Assembly: GCA_025890175.1 (NCBI GenBank)
Contig: JANPYM010000009.1
Location: forward strand, 342,012 to 406,011
Direction: 5' to 3'
Source of the DNA: Ciborinia camelliae
Taxonomy: Eukaryota; Ascomycota; Leotiomycetes; Helotiales; Sclerotiniaceae
DNA: 64,000 nucleotides
The notes below the pieces were generated by a model, which had not been told where the DNA came from, ran no database searches, and saw only the letters and a program-made list of their open reading frames with translations. The position numbers and the translations under genes were made by a program. Positions 1 to 12,137 of this stretch are shown one piece after another (within the stretch, counting starts at the first letter, position 1; each line of letters starts with the position of its first letter).

Positions 1-218
1 GATATGGAGACGGAGATGGATATGGAGATGGAGATGAAGATAAAAATGAAGATGGAGATAGAGATGGATGTTTAGATACCTAGGTATTTATTTATCTATC
101 TACTTGATTTAAAAATCGAAGAGTTTAAGATTTATCTAGTAAGAATTTTCGAATTAAGAATTTTAGAATTAAAATCAAAAATCTATACATATCATATTTT
201 AATATTATATACCTAGCT

Positions 219-534
219 TAGCTAATACTAACACTAGCTAATACTAACACTAGCTAATACTAATATTAGCTAATACTAACACTAGCTAATACTAACACTA
301 GCTAATACTAACACTAGCTAATACTAACACTAGCTAATACTAACACTAGCTAACACTACCTAGCTAATACTAACACTAGCTAGCACTAATACTAGTTAAT
401 ACTAACATTAGCTAATACTAACACTAGCTAATACTAACACTAGCTAATACTAACACTAGCTAATACTAACACTAGCTAATACTAACACTAGCTAATACTA
501 GCTAATACTAATACTAACACTAGCTAATACTACT
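219..534. repeat. 16-bp minisatellite (GCTAATACTAACACTA)n
   Basis: A 16-base unit reading GCTAATACTAACACTA is repeated nearly head to tail, with a few variant units (TAATATTAG, TAACACTACC). About 15 exact TACTAAC heptamers occur inside it. Confidence 0.9.
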
Positions 535-700
535 CCTTCTTTCTCCCCCCTCTCCCCCCTCTCTCCCCTATCCTTCCCCCTCCCCTTTTTTTTTCTCTTC
601 TCCTTCTCCCTTCTCCCTTTCCCCTTTCCCCTTTCCCCTTTTTTTTTCCCTTCCCCCCTTTCTCCCTTCTCCCTCCTTCTCCATTTTCCCCTACCTCCCC
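533..700. repeat. polypyrimidine tract
   Basis: The + strand is almost only C and T for about 165 bases, with runs of CCCCCC and TTTTTTTT. Mirror-like C/T sequence of this sort can form triplex DNA. It has no coding value; frames on the other strand are Gly/Arg/Lys/Glu only. Confidence 0.85.
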
Positions 701-1419
701 AAATCCCCCAAATCCCCCCAATCCCCTTCAAATTCAAATTCTTTCCAACCTAACCTAACCTAAAATAATCAAAGATTAAAAATTTCAACTTCAATCTCAA
801 CCTCCATCTCAACTTCAACCTTAACCTCAATCTTAACCTCAACCTCAACTTCAACCTCAACCTCGATCTCAACCTCAATCTTAACCTTAATCTCCCTTGC
901 TTAGATAGATACTCAATTTTATTTCTACTATCCATTTCTACTATCCATTCCCAGGATTTTGTTTGGATTCTGTGGGCCTGCTTTTTATCCCTTCCATTTC
1001 TTATTTACTTAATATCATTTTATATTCATCCACTCTATACCTAGGTAGGTATCAATTCAATTCAATCCCATCCACTCCATAGATCTCCAAATCCCTCATA
1101 TCCATCCACTCTATACCTAGGTATCAATTCATCTCAAAATCACCCAATCCCATTCCATCTTATCTCATCTTATTCTATTCCATCCCATCCAATCCAATCC
1201 TTATAAAAAAGAAATATTGATATTCAATTCCATTCAAGTCCATTCAATTGTATTCAATTCCATTCACTCACTCAATAATAATCTATTAATCTAATAATCT
1301 ACCGTCGACCTACTAGGTACTCCCCCTACTCCCTACACCCTACACCCTACCTACTCCCTACTCTCCACCCTCCACCCTCCACCCTCCATCCTCCACACTC
1401 TCCCTTCACTCCCCCCTTT

Positions 1420-1497
1420 CAAAAAGCCCAAAAGCCCAATTTCAAAAGCCCAAAAGCCCAATTTCAAAAAGCCCCAAAGCCCAAAAGCCCAAAAGCC
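1420..1497. repeat. AAAAGCCC tandem repeat
   Basis: Units of AAAAGCCC(AATTTC) are repeated about eight times, with small length changes. The array lies just beyond the 3' end of the transporter gene. Confidence 0.8.
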
Positions 1498-1649
1498 ACC
1501 TAATACCCCCCTCCCAAGTACAATCTACAATCTATAACTTGAATCTACAAGTTTACAAGTTTACAATTTACAAGTCCACAATAAACAATTTATCAATCCG
1601 AATCCCATCCACTCCTAACCCCATCCCCCTCCCCTCCCCCTCCCCTCCC

Positions 1650-4600
1650 TCACTTCATCAATTCCCCAAGAACCTGCCCCCTACTAAGAGCCACCACCGT
1701 CCCCCTCCTCAACCTCGGATCGTAACCTTCTCTCTCTCGTGCCCTCGTACTATCCCTCGCACTATCCCTCGCACTATCCCTCGCACTATCTCTCGTTTCC
1801 CCACGACTCCTACCACCTCTATTCCTCCTCAATCGACCCTCCTGCTCTTGCTCTCGCTCTTGTTCTTGCTCATCCTCTTGCTCTCGTTCATCCACCATGA
1901 CCCCCTCACCTCCTCCATCCGGAACCCCCAAATCAATTTCTCTCAACCCCGCCAAGTCCCCCTGCGAAACCCCTCTATTCCTCTGCGTCGTCGTCGTCAT
2001 TCCCCTCTCCCTCTCCCTCTCCCTCTCCCTCTCCCTCACCACACCCCCACGACTCTCCCTCCCCGTATTCCCCCTAACCTTCCCCATCCGATCCTCGCGA
2101 AAATCCATCCTCTCATCTCCATATTCACCCGCTCTTCCCCTCTCTCCAACCGGCACCAACTTACTAGTCGTAACCCTTTCCTCATAACTATATTCCCTCA
2201 CATCATCCCCACCATCCCGACTCCCGCTCAAACTTCTCCTCACCGTTTCAACAACATGCTTCCTCTTATCCTTCAACTTCTTCTCCACCTGCACCAAGGT
2301 ATTCAAATTTGCATGTCGAGCCTCCAAACTCAATTCATCCACCAAGCGATTTTTCTTCCGAATCTCGCTCCACCGCGTCATACTTCCCAATTCGAGCACG
2401 CTCATCCTCCGCATGATGTGGGTCGGATTTCCAATGATGATCGGCTTCCATTCTTCATCCCCATCATTGCCAATATTCCCTTGAATATATTGCTCCCTCT
2501 TCATCGCCTGATAGCGTTCCAACTCGCTCGTTTTGGATTCTGGAATAATTTGCACGTCTTGAAAACGCGCGAGCACACAGATGAGAAGAACAGAGAGAAT
2601 AAGTAACACACCGCACATAACGCCCGTGGCGGCCTGTTGACCAAGATGTCGTTGTGCAACTCCTCCGATACCACTTGCCATCGCTGCGATACAGAATCCC
2701 ATACCTTGTGTTATACCAAAAGCAGTACATACACGTGGGAAACAGGAGTAATTCGTCACCTTACCAGATTTACTCCCGCTTCTGGGACGCCCCGTCATAC
2801 CAGGTTGAAGATCCGAAGTATCGAATGTTTCCATAATGATACCATTGCATTCAGCAACTGCGAGGTTTGAAAGAAAACCGATCGCCGCAGCCCAGACGAT
2901 GGGCAACATGAATGGGATTGGTGGCCCGGAGGATGAAAGTGTATAAGCTAGACCCATGAACGGAAGAAGGATAACAAAAATCGAGCGTCGAACAAAATGA
3001 GAGGATAAAGAGACTTTCTTTTTCTTCAACGTATCATCATCACTTTCCATTCCCTCTTTACGTTCTCGGCTGAAGACTCCTGCTTTTTGAAATGGAACCG
3101 AGAGAAGTGCACCGAGCGGAATTGATGCCACGCTTGCGCCGACATATGGAGATTTGAATTTATAGTACTTTGATGTCAATGAACCGAGAAGCTATTCATT
3201 GTTAGCAAAAGACTTTATTTCGGGGAGAGTTGTAGGAACTTACAATCATAATCAAAATGATCTGACCATAAATCCACGCCTGGTAAAATGCCAGAACCAG
3301 AAATCCCGGTTGGCGCATCATGCTCTGCGTTAGCAGTAAACCATGATGCAATTCTTCACCCCACCACTTTGGCCCCGTATGAACTCTATGCATCTTAACC
3401 TCTCCCTTTGCTAATCTTCTAGACACCTGATCATCTTTCCTAACTTCGGCAACAGATCGTCTAAAAGCAGAGCGTCGAACTTCAGGTGAAATCACATTTA
3501 GAACTAAGACCAGAGCAAGAATGGCAATGCTGATATAGAAGCCCCAAGCAGGCGTCAAGAAGTTGATGATAATTGCGCCGAGCAAGAATCCAACACCAAT
3601 AGATCCGACATAACACCAGGTCCATATACCCAACCAAAGACCCATTCCGCCACCATGTCGCCTGACATCACCTTCATCAACATATTCTTGATGAGGATTG
3701 GCACTTTGTAATGAAGCACCAAAGAGATCCATCAAAGTAGACAGAAAGTTCATATTAGCAAAACCAAGTGCAAAACCCATGGACGCCCGAGAAAGAAGTA
3801 AGCCAATTCTCCAACCAGCCAATTTCGGATCTCGAGTCGCACCAACAGCCAGAGCTTGAGGGAAAAGCAGCGGCATAGCAAGTGACATTGAACCAAGAAT
3901 ATACGGCTTTCGACCGTGCAAAAGTGGAAGAGGCCAAAAGAAGGTGGTTGGAATGGCAAGACCTATGAAAAAGAAAACATTCCCAAGAACAGTGAAGTGG
4001 TGCAAGTCCACAATCGAATATTGGATTGAAGGAACCTCGCCTGCATAGATACCAATTACAAGACCAACAAGGAACGTACTGAGACACGTTATGACAGCCG
4101 TGAATCTCTTCCGGGAAGAAGACCAATCTCTAGCAATAGGTTTTCTCTTGTGGGTTCTCGCCAGACTAAATCCTTTATGATCTTTCAGACTGACATGCCT
4201 TTTGCCGTTAAGATTGAAAAAATGGTGGCTCATGTTCGCATTCCTGATCATTGAACGGTTTGAACCATCTCGGTTTAAAGCGGGGCGCTGTTCTCGTAGG
4301 TCTTTTACATCATCTCGATCCTCGTCCCCTTCACCACCTTCCCTACCACCTTGTGCAGCTTGTCGAAACTGAGTCTGAGCTCGACTTCTCAGTCGACTCC
4401 GTGGCTGGCTTCGGACTGGCCCACCCTTTCCTTCAACATGTTGCATAATGTATTCATGATGAAATCCTGTCTGGAAGTCGACGGTCTCAGAGGGATGTGA
4501 GCCATCAAGGCTGTTCGACACCGAAGTTTTATTATGCATTGCAGTGACGGGAAGTTTTGCGAGCGTCATTGCATCCTCTTCGTAAAGTTGCTTTCCGGGA

Positions 4601-7600
4601 CGCAACTCTTCACCACTCTGGGATCGCATAAGACTCGGAGATTGATTGAACGTAGGGTCCTCGGATATATCTTGCCAGCCAAACCCGCCAGACGTGGTTG
4701 TTCTTGACGGTTTCTGTTTCTGTTAGTATACTTCAGTAATGCATCTTCTACAAAGGGGATTGCAAGGCAAGATGAAATATACTATGTTCGACATACCTCA
4801 AGATTGCTGCTACTTGGACGAAACTCGAACTTGTTTGAATCAGATGATGGCGAAACCCCCGCAGTGCTTGGCCTTGGAACACTGAGACGCTGTGCTGGTG
4901 GTTGCTGCCTTCTTGGGCTACCTGGAAGATCCAAAGCATTTAAGGCTCTAGAACTGTCCCAAGTAGTACTTCGCTCACGTCCTCTAAAGGGCTGATCAGG
5001 TAGGCCAAGGTTGGCATCGATTCTCTTTGTTTTTCCCTGCTTTTCCGGTGGTTCGTTAACCGTGGTATCGGCGATAGGTACCTGATCCATGTTTTCATCT
5101 TCGGTAAAGTCGTCATCATCAGTATTTCCTTCGGTACTTGAGCCAGAATAACTTCGAGCACTTTCGTGAGCACTTGTAATACTTTCAACGCTTGACAATA
5201 CTTCGGTTCCCGATTTTCTTCGATTTTTCCGTGGGACAGGAGGCATCCCATTATCCATGAATTTGCGACCGCCCTTCAAAATTGCAGCTGCATTACTGAG
5301 AAGATTTGGCACGATTTTATTATCGTCTTTCTCTGCAGCTTGTCTCGCAATGAATAGTGCTTCGTTCAGAAGCTTTTCAAGATCATTGATAGTCTTTGTG
5401 AAGGTTGCTGCGACAGCTGCCCCGTTATCTTTTGGATCAGCAAAACTAAGTTTTGGTTTTGTCTCAAGGGGGCTCGGCGTGGCTCCAAGAAAAAGCTCCT
5501 CTACTGGTATTGTTGGCGCTGTAAACGATCGTTGGCGTCCACTAGATCCACTAAGAGCCTCGGCACGTCGAGATCGTGGTGGTAAAGCGGTCAATCTAGG
5601 TGCATATGCATCGTTACTGCTCAGTAGCTCTCTGAGCCAATGAACAGTATTTTTCCCGTTTATTGTCCTGTCATCCGAAGTGGTGTTAGTGAAGGAATCT
5701 TCAACAGAAATCAAGCCCTCCTTAGATCCACGTCGCTTTGGAGGTTCCTTTTGAGGAAATGCAACGGACGAGTTTGCATTCCTACTTTGGGATTTCAAGA
5801 CACGATTCTTTGAAGAATCCCGTGGAGGAATAGCATCGTAAAAAGTGGTGGTGGCTTTTGAGGATTCCTGTCTCCTATTTCCACTAGAGGAGGTGAGAGG
5901 TATTTCTTCCATCTCACCAGGATTGGTTGAAAGATCCTGAGCTTTGGCTTTTTCTGGTCTAAGGTTCAATTTCTCCTTCACGGTAGGTGAAAAGTCGATT
6001 CTTGATGTCTCAGCCTCCCTGTAACCAAAGTAAGATCCGGGGACCGACTCAGGCGCCGATTCTGGTGCCTGTGTCCACAAAGAATCCCGTCGTAGATATT
6101 CGTCGGCAGTTTTTGCTGCTTCGGCCAGGGAATCCGCAACAAGCATTCTGTATGCATCGGTTGCCTCGGCCTTTTCAATTCCAGGTGGTACGACTATATC
6201 CTGCACAGCATTACGGACAGCTATCTTCACCGCATCTTGAACGGCATCTTTGACTGAAGGGACAAAGCCCCAATAAGATGCATTCAGGGGATCGACAGAT
6301 GGGAAGGTCTCGGTGGCATCTCGCCGCTGTACTTCTTCAACAGACTTTTTGATCAGTAATATTTTTGTACGAGCCTCATTGCGTTCAGGAATACTAGGCT
6401 TATTATCAGACAAGTCGCCAGGGGTCTCCTCTGGTTGCGACCTTTTGGGAACGGTTACAACGGCAGTCAGTAAAGGTACCGATGGGCTTGACTTGTCAAT
6501 ATAGCCCAGCTTGATACATGTAGGCGACATTTCTTCTACAACCAGCTTATCGGGATATTGGGTACTAGATTGGTTTGCAAATTCCTCTCCATCATGCATA
6601 GGATTCAACCCGGAGAGCTCGGCTGCTGCGGCGAGATCTGCCAATATTGACTCCAGTGGTATTTTTGTGCCCAGGCTCGGCGTTAAAACTTGTTCTGTTA
6701 TAGTGTCCGATGCTAATTTTACAGGCGTTAAGACAGGCGGGACTGGCAGTCCAGTGTCTACTGGCGTACCTGAGGTCACAGATGGCTTGAGTAAAGAGTG
6801 GCGCACAGAGGCTCTGGATGCTCCAGAAAGTAATGACGGTGTATGCGGTTTCGTTTGATTTGATCCAATAGAAGGAGACCGACCTCGTTTGGGAGGTACC
6901 GCTTGTCGAGCCTCAACCTTGGATATCGAAACCGTAGTTTTAGCTTTGGGCCCCGGCAAGCTGAAATTGGTGACAACGGCTGAAGAAAGTGGCAGAGGAA
7001 TGAGTTCATCAACTACCATCTCACTAGTCAAAACATGAGGAAAAGTGTCAACCGAGCTGATGCTGCTTCCCCGGGTTAGAGGTGGTGAGCCTTCAGTATC
7101 TCGTGGATTTGTTATGGTCGCTGTTCTGAAGGAAGTCTCCGACTTCATATTATCTTGAGCACGAGAACTATTTGGCTTGGACTTATAGCTCAAGGATTGC
7201 CTCAAAGCTTGGTCTTTAATATCGCTGAGGGCAAAGTCAAGGTTATCCATCCCTTCTTCGGCCAATCTAATATCAATTTTGAGTTGATCATCTTTCGACA
7301 GCAGAACAGGAGCGGGCAACGGGTGATAAATGTAGTGTTCTTTGCAATTTGGAGGACACGTTGGAGAGCAAGCGATTTCTGGTTGACCCTTAACTTCCTC
7401 TGGAGGAGACTGGGGAAGTGCGGAGAATCTGGATAACTTTGTGTCGGCTACTTCAAGTACCGGGCATTCAGTGTTGAGCTGCTGCTCACAGTGTGGGCAA
7501 GGTGGCTTGATATCTTGATCAGAAGTATCTTCCGCAGGAATCTTTTGGTATAGGTTCTTGATTGGTGGAAGACAGGTTCCAACCGCGATCTTGGAACTGC

Positions 7601-8186
7601 TGGGTTTACCGGGCTCTTTGATGTCTCGTACAACCAATTTAGGAAGCCGGAAATACTTCCGCTTCGTTGTAGATGTTAGTTTGAGCTGCTTTGAATCGAT
7701 GGAAGGATCAATGTCAGCAGCACCGCCGTCGATTCGAAGATCGTTTGCAGAGCTCGAGCCTCGTAATCTGGCTGTGGGTTTGTTTGTAGAGACACTAGGG
7801 CTGGATCCTCGTCGAGATCTTTGGATACGTGGGACATCGATGTCCATGCTACCGTCAGAGGTCTGAAAGTCACGCGTCTGCGGCTCCACGCTGAGGAACC
7901 CAGACTCGGATCGTGCGCCTCTTACGGTCTTTTGGGGAGTGAAATAATCGTCGAGGCTTCCGAAAGCTCGATTCTCGTGTCTCGGGGGGTTGCGCTCGTC
8001 GGATGGATGAGGTGTTCGAGGTGGACGGCTTGTATTGCGGGACAAAACGAGCGCACGAATTCGAGAGAGAATATCCTCCTCAACACGACAATTAATAGGG
8101 TACTCAAAACCAGTACTCTGTGTAGAAGATGTTCTTCTACGACTGAGAATAGATAATTCAGCCGGCGCAACGGACGGAGAGTCCAT
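1650..8186 (-). CDS. giant MFS-like transporter with a ~1,130-residue disordered N-terminal region
   Basis: Exons are complement(8186..4797, 4713..3244, 3191..1650), giving 2,133 residues. Both introns have GTATGT/GTAAGT donors; the first has a TACTAAC branch site. The join after SNLE runs in frame into KPSRTTTSGGFGWQD, so the transporter has no independent start codon upstream of its exon. Residues 1-1130 are Ser/Pro-rich and probably disordered, with a cysteine cluster (CPHC..C..CSPTCPPNC) near 231-290 and a short conserved-looking helix near 925-950. About twelve membrane segments lie between roughly 1330 and 1830, with an MFS motif-A-like HGRKPY after TM2. The remaining ~300-residue cytoplasmic tail carries Arg-Glu and Ser-Ala-Arg-Asp repeats encoded by microsatellite. 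The substrate is unknown. Two separate genes remain possible, with the second starting at the ATG at 4629, but the phase-0 intron argues for one. Confidence 0.72.
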
Positions 8187-8754
8187 TGGTCGTTGAAAAA
8201 GCGTACAATAATTTAAGGGTACATAAGGTAAAGAATATTATAGGATGCTTGTGATAAATGAATGTAGCCAAACGAATGTAATGATTTGTTTTTCTTGTAT
8301 AGAAATGAGCGTGAAGTTATCTGGATTGAGTATGGCGCTTGGATTGAAGATCAATCAAGGAGAAGATACAACAGGAAAGAGCATTCGAGGTGTCTATAAA
8401 ATAAGCTCAACTTGACACTTGTACTTTCTACTTTAGTCATGACAACGCTTGTTGTTTGTTGCTTGTTATGTCATTAATAACCTTGAAATCGGTACCATGT
8501 TAATCATTAGTTCAATGCAATTGCTTCTATATGAAAACTTGGACCAACTTGCTAGGTCATGATGTGTGCCATGTTTGGACCTCTATATTAAACTCACAAA
8601 ACGGTCATTTATACCTGTTATTTTTAGAGAAATTGCAAGTTACCGAAAAGGTGATTCTCCAGCCATACTTTCCATCTTATGGCTATTGGGGTTGTCAGAA
8701 CGATACGGGTATTATGCCCCGTATATATGACACTTCATTCATTAAAGGCCCATA
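8187..8754. other. intergenic spacer, no gene seen
   Basis: Upstream region of the transporter gene and downstream region of the omega-amidase gene. Nothing beyond AT-rich promoter-like sequence is recognised. Confidence 0.6.
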
Positions 8755-9716
8755 CTATTCATCCCCATTCTTAAAGTCTTCACTGACGTCTTTGTATATA
8801 TCAAATCTCCTCTGTGTCTGTATCGGTATGCCCTTCCTTGTCTCTTCAATTTTCTCTCCATTCAGCTCAGCATAAACGATTTCTTCCTTCTCGGCAGCCT
8901 CAACAAGCACCTGCGCCATTGGATCGACGACCAAGCTATGCCCCCATGCATGATAATTCGCAGTTTCATCTCTAGCGGGACTGCACAAGGCTACATAAAT
9001 CTGATTGTCCATAGCTCTTGCTTGTCCTTGTAATCTCCAATGTAGAGGTCCAGTTGTAGTATTGAAAGCGCCAGGATATATCAAGGCAAAGCATCCTTTT
9101 CGCGCAGCGATCATGGCCAACTCTGGAAACCGGACATCATAGCAAATGGCCACTGCTATCTTACCGTATTCTGGCAGATCAATCATCGTAATATGATTGC
9201 CTGGAGAAAGAACCTCTGATTCTTTGAATGTGATCTTCCCGGGTATATCGATGTCAAACAGATGAACTTTTCGATGGGTAGCCAACAATTCACCAGATGG
9301 GGAGAATGTTAACGAGGTATTGTAATGGTTTTTGGTAGTAGGAGAGTATTCTGGAATGCTACCGCCTATAACATAGGTTTTGGTCTCTGCGGCCATCGCA
9401 CTGAGAGCGTGGAAAGAAGGCGACTGTTCAGAGGTGGGGGGAGAAGGTAGAAGAGTATCCGCATATTTGGGGAAGTATTGAGTACCATAAGGAGAGTTGA
9501 AACACTCGGGGAGTACAATGATTTTTGCACCCGCCGATGCAGCTTCATGTACTTTTTCGCGGGCGTGCGCAAGATTTTGAGATTTGTCCGCGCCTGTTGT
9601 GACTTTATTAGTCTCCTATATCATGAAGTTCGTTAACGAATATGGCTCGGGAAGGACGAACCACTAGCCAGTTGTATCAAGGCGATTTTGACCGGTTTCT
9701 TAAGCAATTGGGACAT
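8755..9716 (-). CDS. NIT3: omega-amidase, nitrilase superfamily (human NIT2 / yeast NIT3 type)
   Basis: Exons complement(9716..9662, 9593..8755), 297 residues, the normal length. The enzyme hydrolyses alpha-ketoglutaramate and alpha-ketosuccinamate to the keto acids, closing the glutamine transaminase cycle. The nitrilase triad is in place: Glu48 in LPECFNSPYG, Lys127 in HRKVHLFDID and Cys169 in AICYDVRF. PGAFNTTTGPLHW and SPARDE also match the NIT2 group. The first exon is only 55 bases (MSQLLKKPVKIALIQLASG); its 68-base intron uses a GTTCGT donor and a CAACAG acceptor. Without it the protein lacks its first strand and Glu48. It sits tail to head with the transporter gene, about 570 bases away, with no sign of a functional link. 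Confidence 0.93.
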
Positions 9717-10384
9717 GTTGCGTGTGGTCTGTCGGGAAATTGAGATTGTTTGTACAGAGATGAGCTTGGGTAGAAATCGTGAAGCTGTTCTGATCATCAT
9801 ACCACACAATGATATGTATTTGGGTATTGATCATAGAGCGTTGAGCATTCGTCCCTTGTCAGCTATGTGATATGTTGAAGCTCAAAGTGGGGGATGACAA
9901 ATACCGGCTAAGGGACGTGCGGTACCTAGGTAGGTAGGGATGTCTTGCGATTATACTATTTCGAGCCCTACCAAAATGCTGTCTGATGTATTCCTTAATA
10001 CTCCGTGCACGTGGAAATAAGGCTTCAGCAATTTACAAGATGAAGGATGAAGATCAGTCAGATAGGATATTAAGTTATTATTACTGGAATGAAGGTTCTC
10101 TTCAATGTTTTTTATCATTGCTCATTTTTAATAAACGGTCTCAAAGGTCTCAACGGTCTTAACTTAATAATGGTTTAACTAGAGGGAATATGATTTTGTG
10201 TCATTCATTCATTCATTTTTGAGTTTGATGCCCCCTTTCTAGATTTGTGAAGTCCGCAGATATCAATAATCTCGAAAGTCAATAGCTAAGCTATGAGCAA
10301 GGCATCCCCAGACATAAAATATCTATGCTTTTTGCCTAAAATTTTGGATTCTCAACGCCAAGAAAATCAAGCCCGGTCAACACC
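9717..10384. other. intergenic spacer, no gene seen
   Basis: Contains a TACCTAGGTAGGTAGG element at 9923-9938 and a short ATTC run near 10204-10217. No coding sequence is recognised. Confidence 0.6.
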
Positions 10385-11750
<1,366 letters not shown>

Positions 11751-12104
11751 CTTTGTTATGGGTTTGGAAGAGAATTTATTTGATAGAGAGAGGTTGTATC
11801 GTGGAAAGGACGTGAGGGGTTTCAATAAACGCGTACGGAAAATTTTGAGAGAGAGAAGAGAAGAAGGGAAGAAGAGAAGAAGTGTAGACGAGTAGAAAAT
11901 TGAATTCTTCCTTGTATGGAAATTTGGAGTGAATGAATGGGTATCTTCTTATTAGTATAGATGTATGTAGATCACAAGGAATATGTGCCTTTTATTAATA
12001 AGTGTAACTGTTGGTGAATAGGTAAAAAAGAGATAAAAAAATTAAGTGGACATAAAAAGAAGATCGAACTTCTAGCCTCTGTAGCCTTCTAGCCTTTTAG
12101 GTAA

Positions 12105-12137
12105 GGTTCTAACTTCTTGCGCAAGAAGTTTAGAACC
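12105..12137. repeat. inverted repeat / hairpin
   Basis: GGTTCTAACTTCTTGC is followed directly by GCAAGAAGTTTAGAACC. The two arms are reverse complements except for one extra A, giving a 16-bp stem with a one-base bulge and essentially no loop. Confidence 0.85.

Larger units (their letters stand above)
1..1649. other. gene-free low-complexity flank
   Basis: No credible gene is seen. The stretch is almost wholly simple sequence: GGAGAT hexamers at 1-66, a 16-bp minisatellite at 219-534, a pyrimidine tract at 533-700, CTCAACCT-type octamers at about 780-895, and AAAAGCCC repeats at about 1420-1497. Long translated frames here are basic or Arg/Leu-only and reflect repeat composition. Confidence 0.8.

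Noticed and set aside
1539..2606. 355-codon + strand frame
   Set aside because: Antisense shadow of the transporter C-terminal tail; the minus strand has clear membrane segments and splice logic.
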